Below are positions 63,513-64,000 of a stretch of 64,000 nt of DNA, in pieces. The translations under genes and the position numbers were made by a program. The notes beneath the pieces are model-generated. The model saw nothing but the letters and a program-made list of their open reading frames with translations. It had not been told where the DNA came from and made no database searches. Within the stretch, counting starts at the first letter, position 1, and the number at the start of each line of letters is the position of its first letter. Origin of the DNA: Pseudomonas hygromyciniae (GTDB taxonomy: Bacteria; Pseudomonadota; Gammaproteobacteria; Pseudomonadales; Pseudomonadaceae); assembly GCF_016925675.1 (NCBI RefSeq), contig NZ_CP070506.1:2540501-2604500 (forward strand). Reading direction: 5' to 3'.

Positions 63513-64000
63513 ATGTTCACCCTTACCCACTACACCACCCCCATGCCCCGAGCCCGTCAACAGCCAGATCCTGCAGATGGTGGTCGACTACCTGACCGAT
63601 ATCAGCTCGGTCGCCTTACCGCCGAGCAACCTGCTGTACAACATCTACCAGTATGCAATCGGCTACGAAGTGCACCTGTACCTGGAGGCGCTGGGCGGGG
63701 CCAAGGGCATTGCGGTCGAGCTGATTGTGGCGACCGATGAGCAGGATCCGGCCAAGGTCATCGGCTTCTTGCTGTACCTGCCGGTCAAGGACGATCCCCA
63801 GGCTTGCGGCGTGGCCTATATGGCCGTGCATGCCAGCCACCGCCGCCAGGGCGTGGCGCGGGCGATGATGAATGAAATGCTCAGCCGTTACCCCCATGGC
63901 GAACTGACCTGCGCGGTGGAAAAAGTCCCGGCGTTCGAAGCCATGGGCTTCCAGGTGCGCGGCGTGCGTGGCACCCAGGTGTTGATGAACACCCGCGACT
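63513..64000 (+). CDS. GNAT-family acetyltransferase, cut by window end (one-base frameshift)
   Basis: Begins MFTLTHYTTP after AGGAATT. Dropping one C from the C5 run (63538-63542) reads TTPCPEPVNSQILQMVVDYL and continues to the window end. It contains VIGFLLYLPV, VAYMAVHASHRRQGVARAMM (the acetyl-CoA loop R-R-Q-G-V-A) and EAMGFQVRGVRGTQ. Without the correction the frame is meaningless after residue 10. The substrate is unknown. Confidence 0.82.

Overview
The window looks like a chromosomal segment of a Pseudomonas of the fluorescens group. The evidence is gene content (OprD porin, DctA, L-2-hydroxyglutarate oxidase, a lipoprotein-rich accessory zone), remnants of a short protein family typical of these bacteria (DUF6124-like), REP-like palindromes and Pseudomonas-type LexA boxes. 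About the first 28 kb is accessory and mosaic; the remainder is mostly ordinary chromosomal metabolism and regulation.

1-4.8 kb is the distal end of a Mu/SfV-like contractile tail cluster (prophage or tailocin): GP46 end, baseplate J, DUF2313 protein, a tail fibre with a 126-bp tandem repeat, fibre assembly protein, GH19 endolysin, and Rz with an Rz1 nested in another frame. 4.9-8.5 kb is an SOS cassette. One LexA box precedes a Dam-type methylase; a second sits between a divergent SRAP (abasic-site shield) gene and umuD-umuC. 8.5-10.5 kb is a gene split by an IS30-family element. 10.5-12.1 kb holds small unknown genes and an exported protein.

12.3-18.0 kb is a segment bounded by a 3' fragment of tRNA-Gly(CCC) on the minus strand and a 3' fragment of tRNA-Cys(GCA) on the plus strand. 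It carries an OLD-family ATPase/TOPRIM nuclease, a DUF6998-like PD-(D/E)XK protein beside a membrane-anchored partner, and small unknowns. This is the best candidate for an undescribed defence locus. 18-28 kb mixes lipoproteins, a diaminopimelate epimerase paralogue, a DJ-1/PfpI protein, a CPG2-like M20 peptidase and a chemoreceptor with many gene remnants. The remnants include decayed second copies of SRAP and umuC.

29-36 kb is a likely tri/dicarboxylate catabolic operon (PrpF/GalD-type isomerase, DctA, CitMHS transporter, OprD porin) with a divergent LysR gene. 36-54 kb holds LysE exporters, an Old Yellow Enzyme with a LysR gene sharing its operator-like motif, a two-component system next to a ferric-reductase-like flavoprotein, tRNA-Leu(UAA), an MFS-TetR operon, an EAL protein and a diguanylate cyclase. 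54-64 kb holds a hybrid kinase, a CAP-domain protein, a GntR-lhgO-MFS operon with repeated operator motifs, an MFS/LysR divergent pair, and a GNAT gene cut by the window end.

One pattern affects the whole window. At least five genes, including a core-like one at the end, read as one protein only if one base is removed from a homopolymer, and every correction is in the same direction. This looks like sequencing over-calls rather than biology, although the tail-fibre case could be real phase variation. Affected genes are given as single units.
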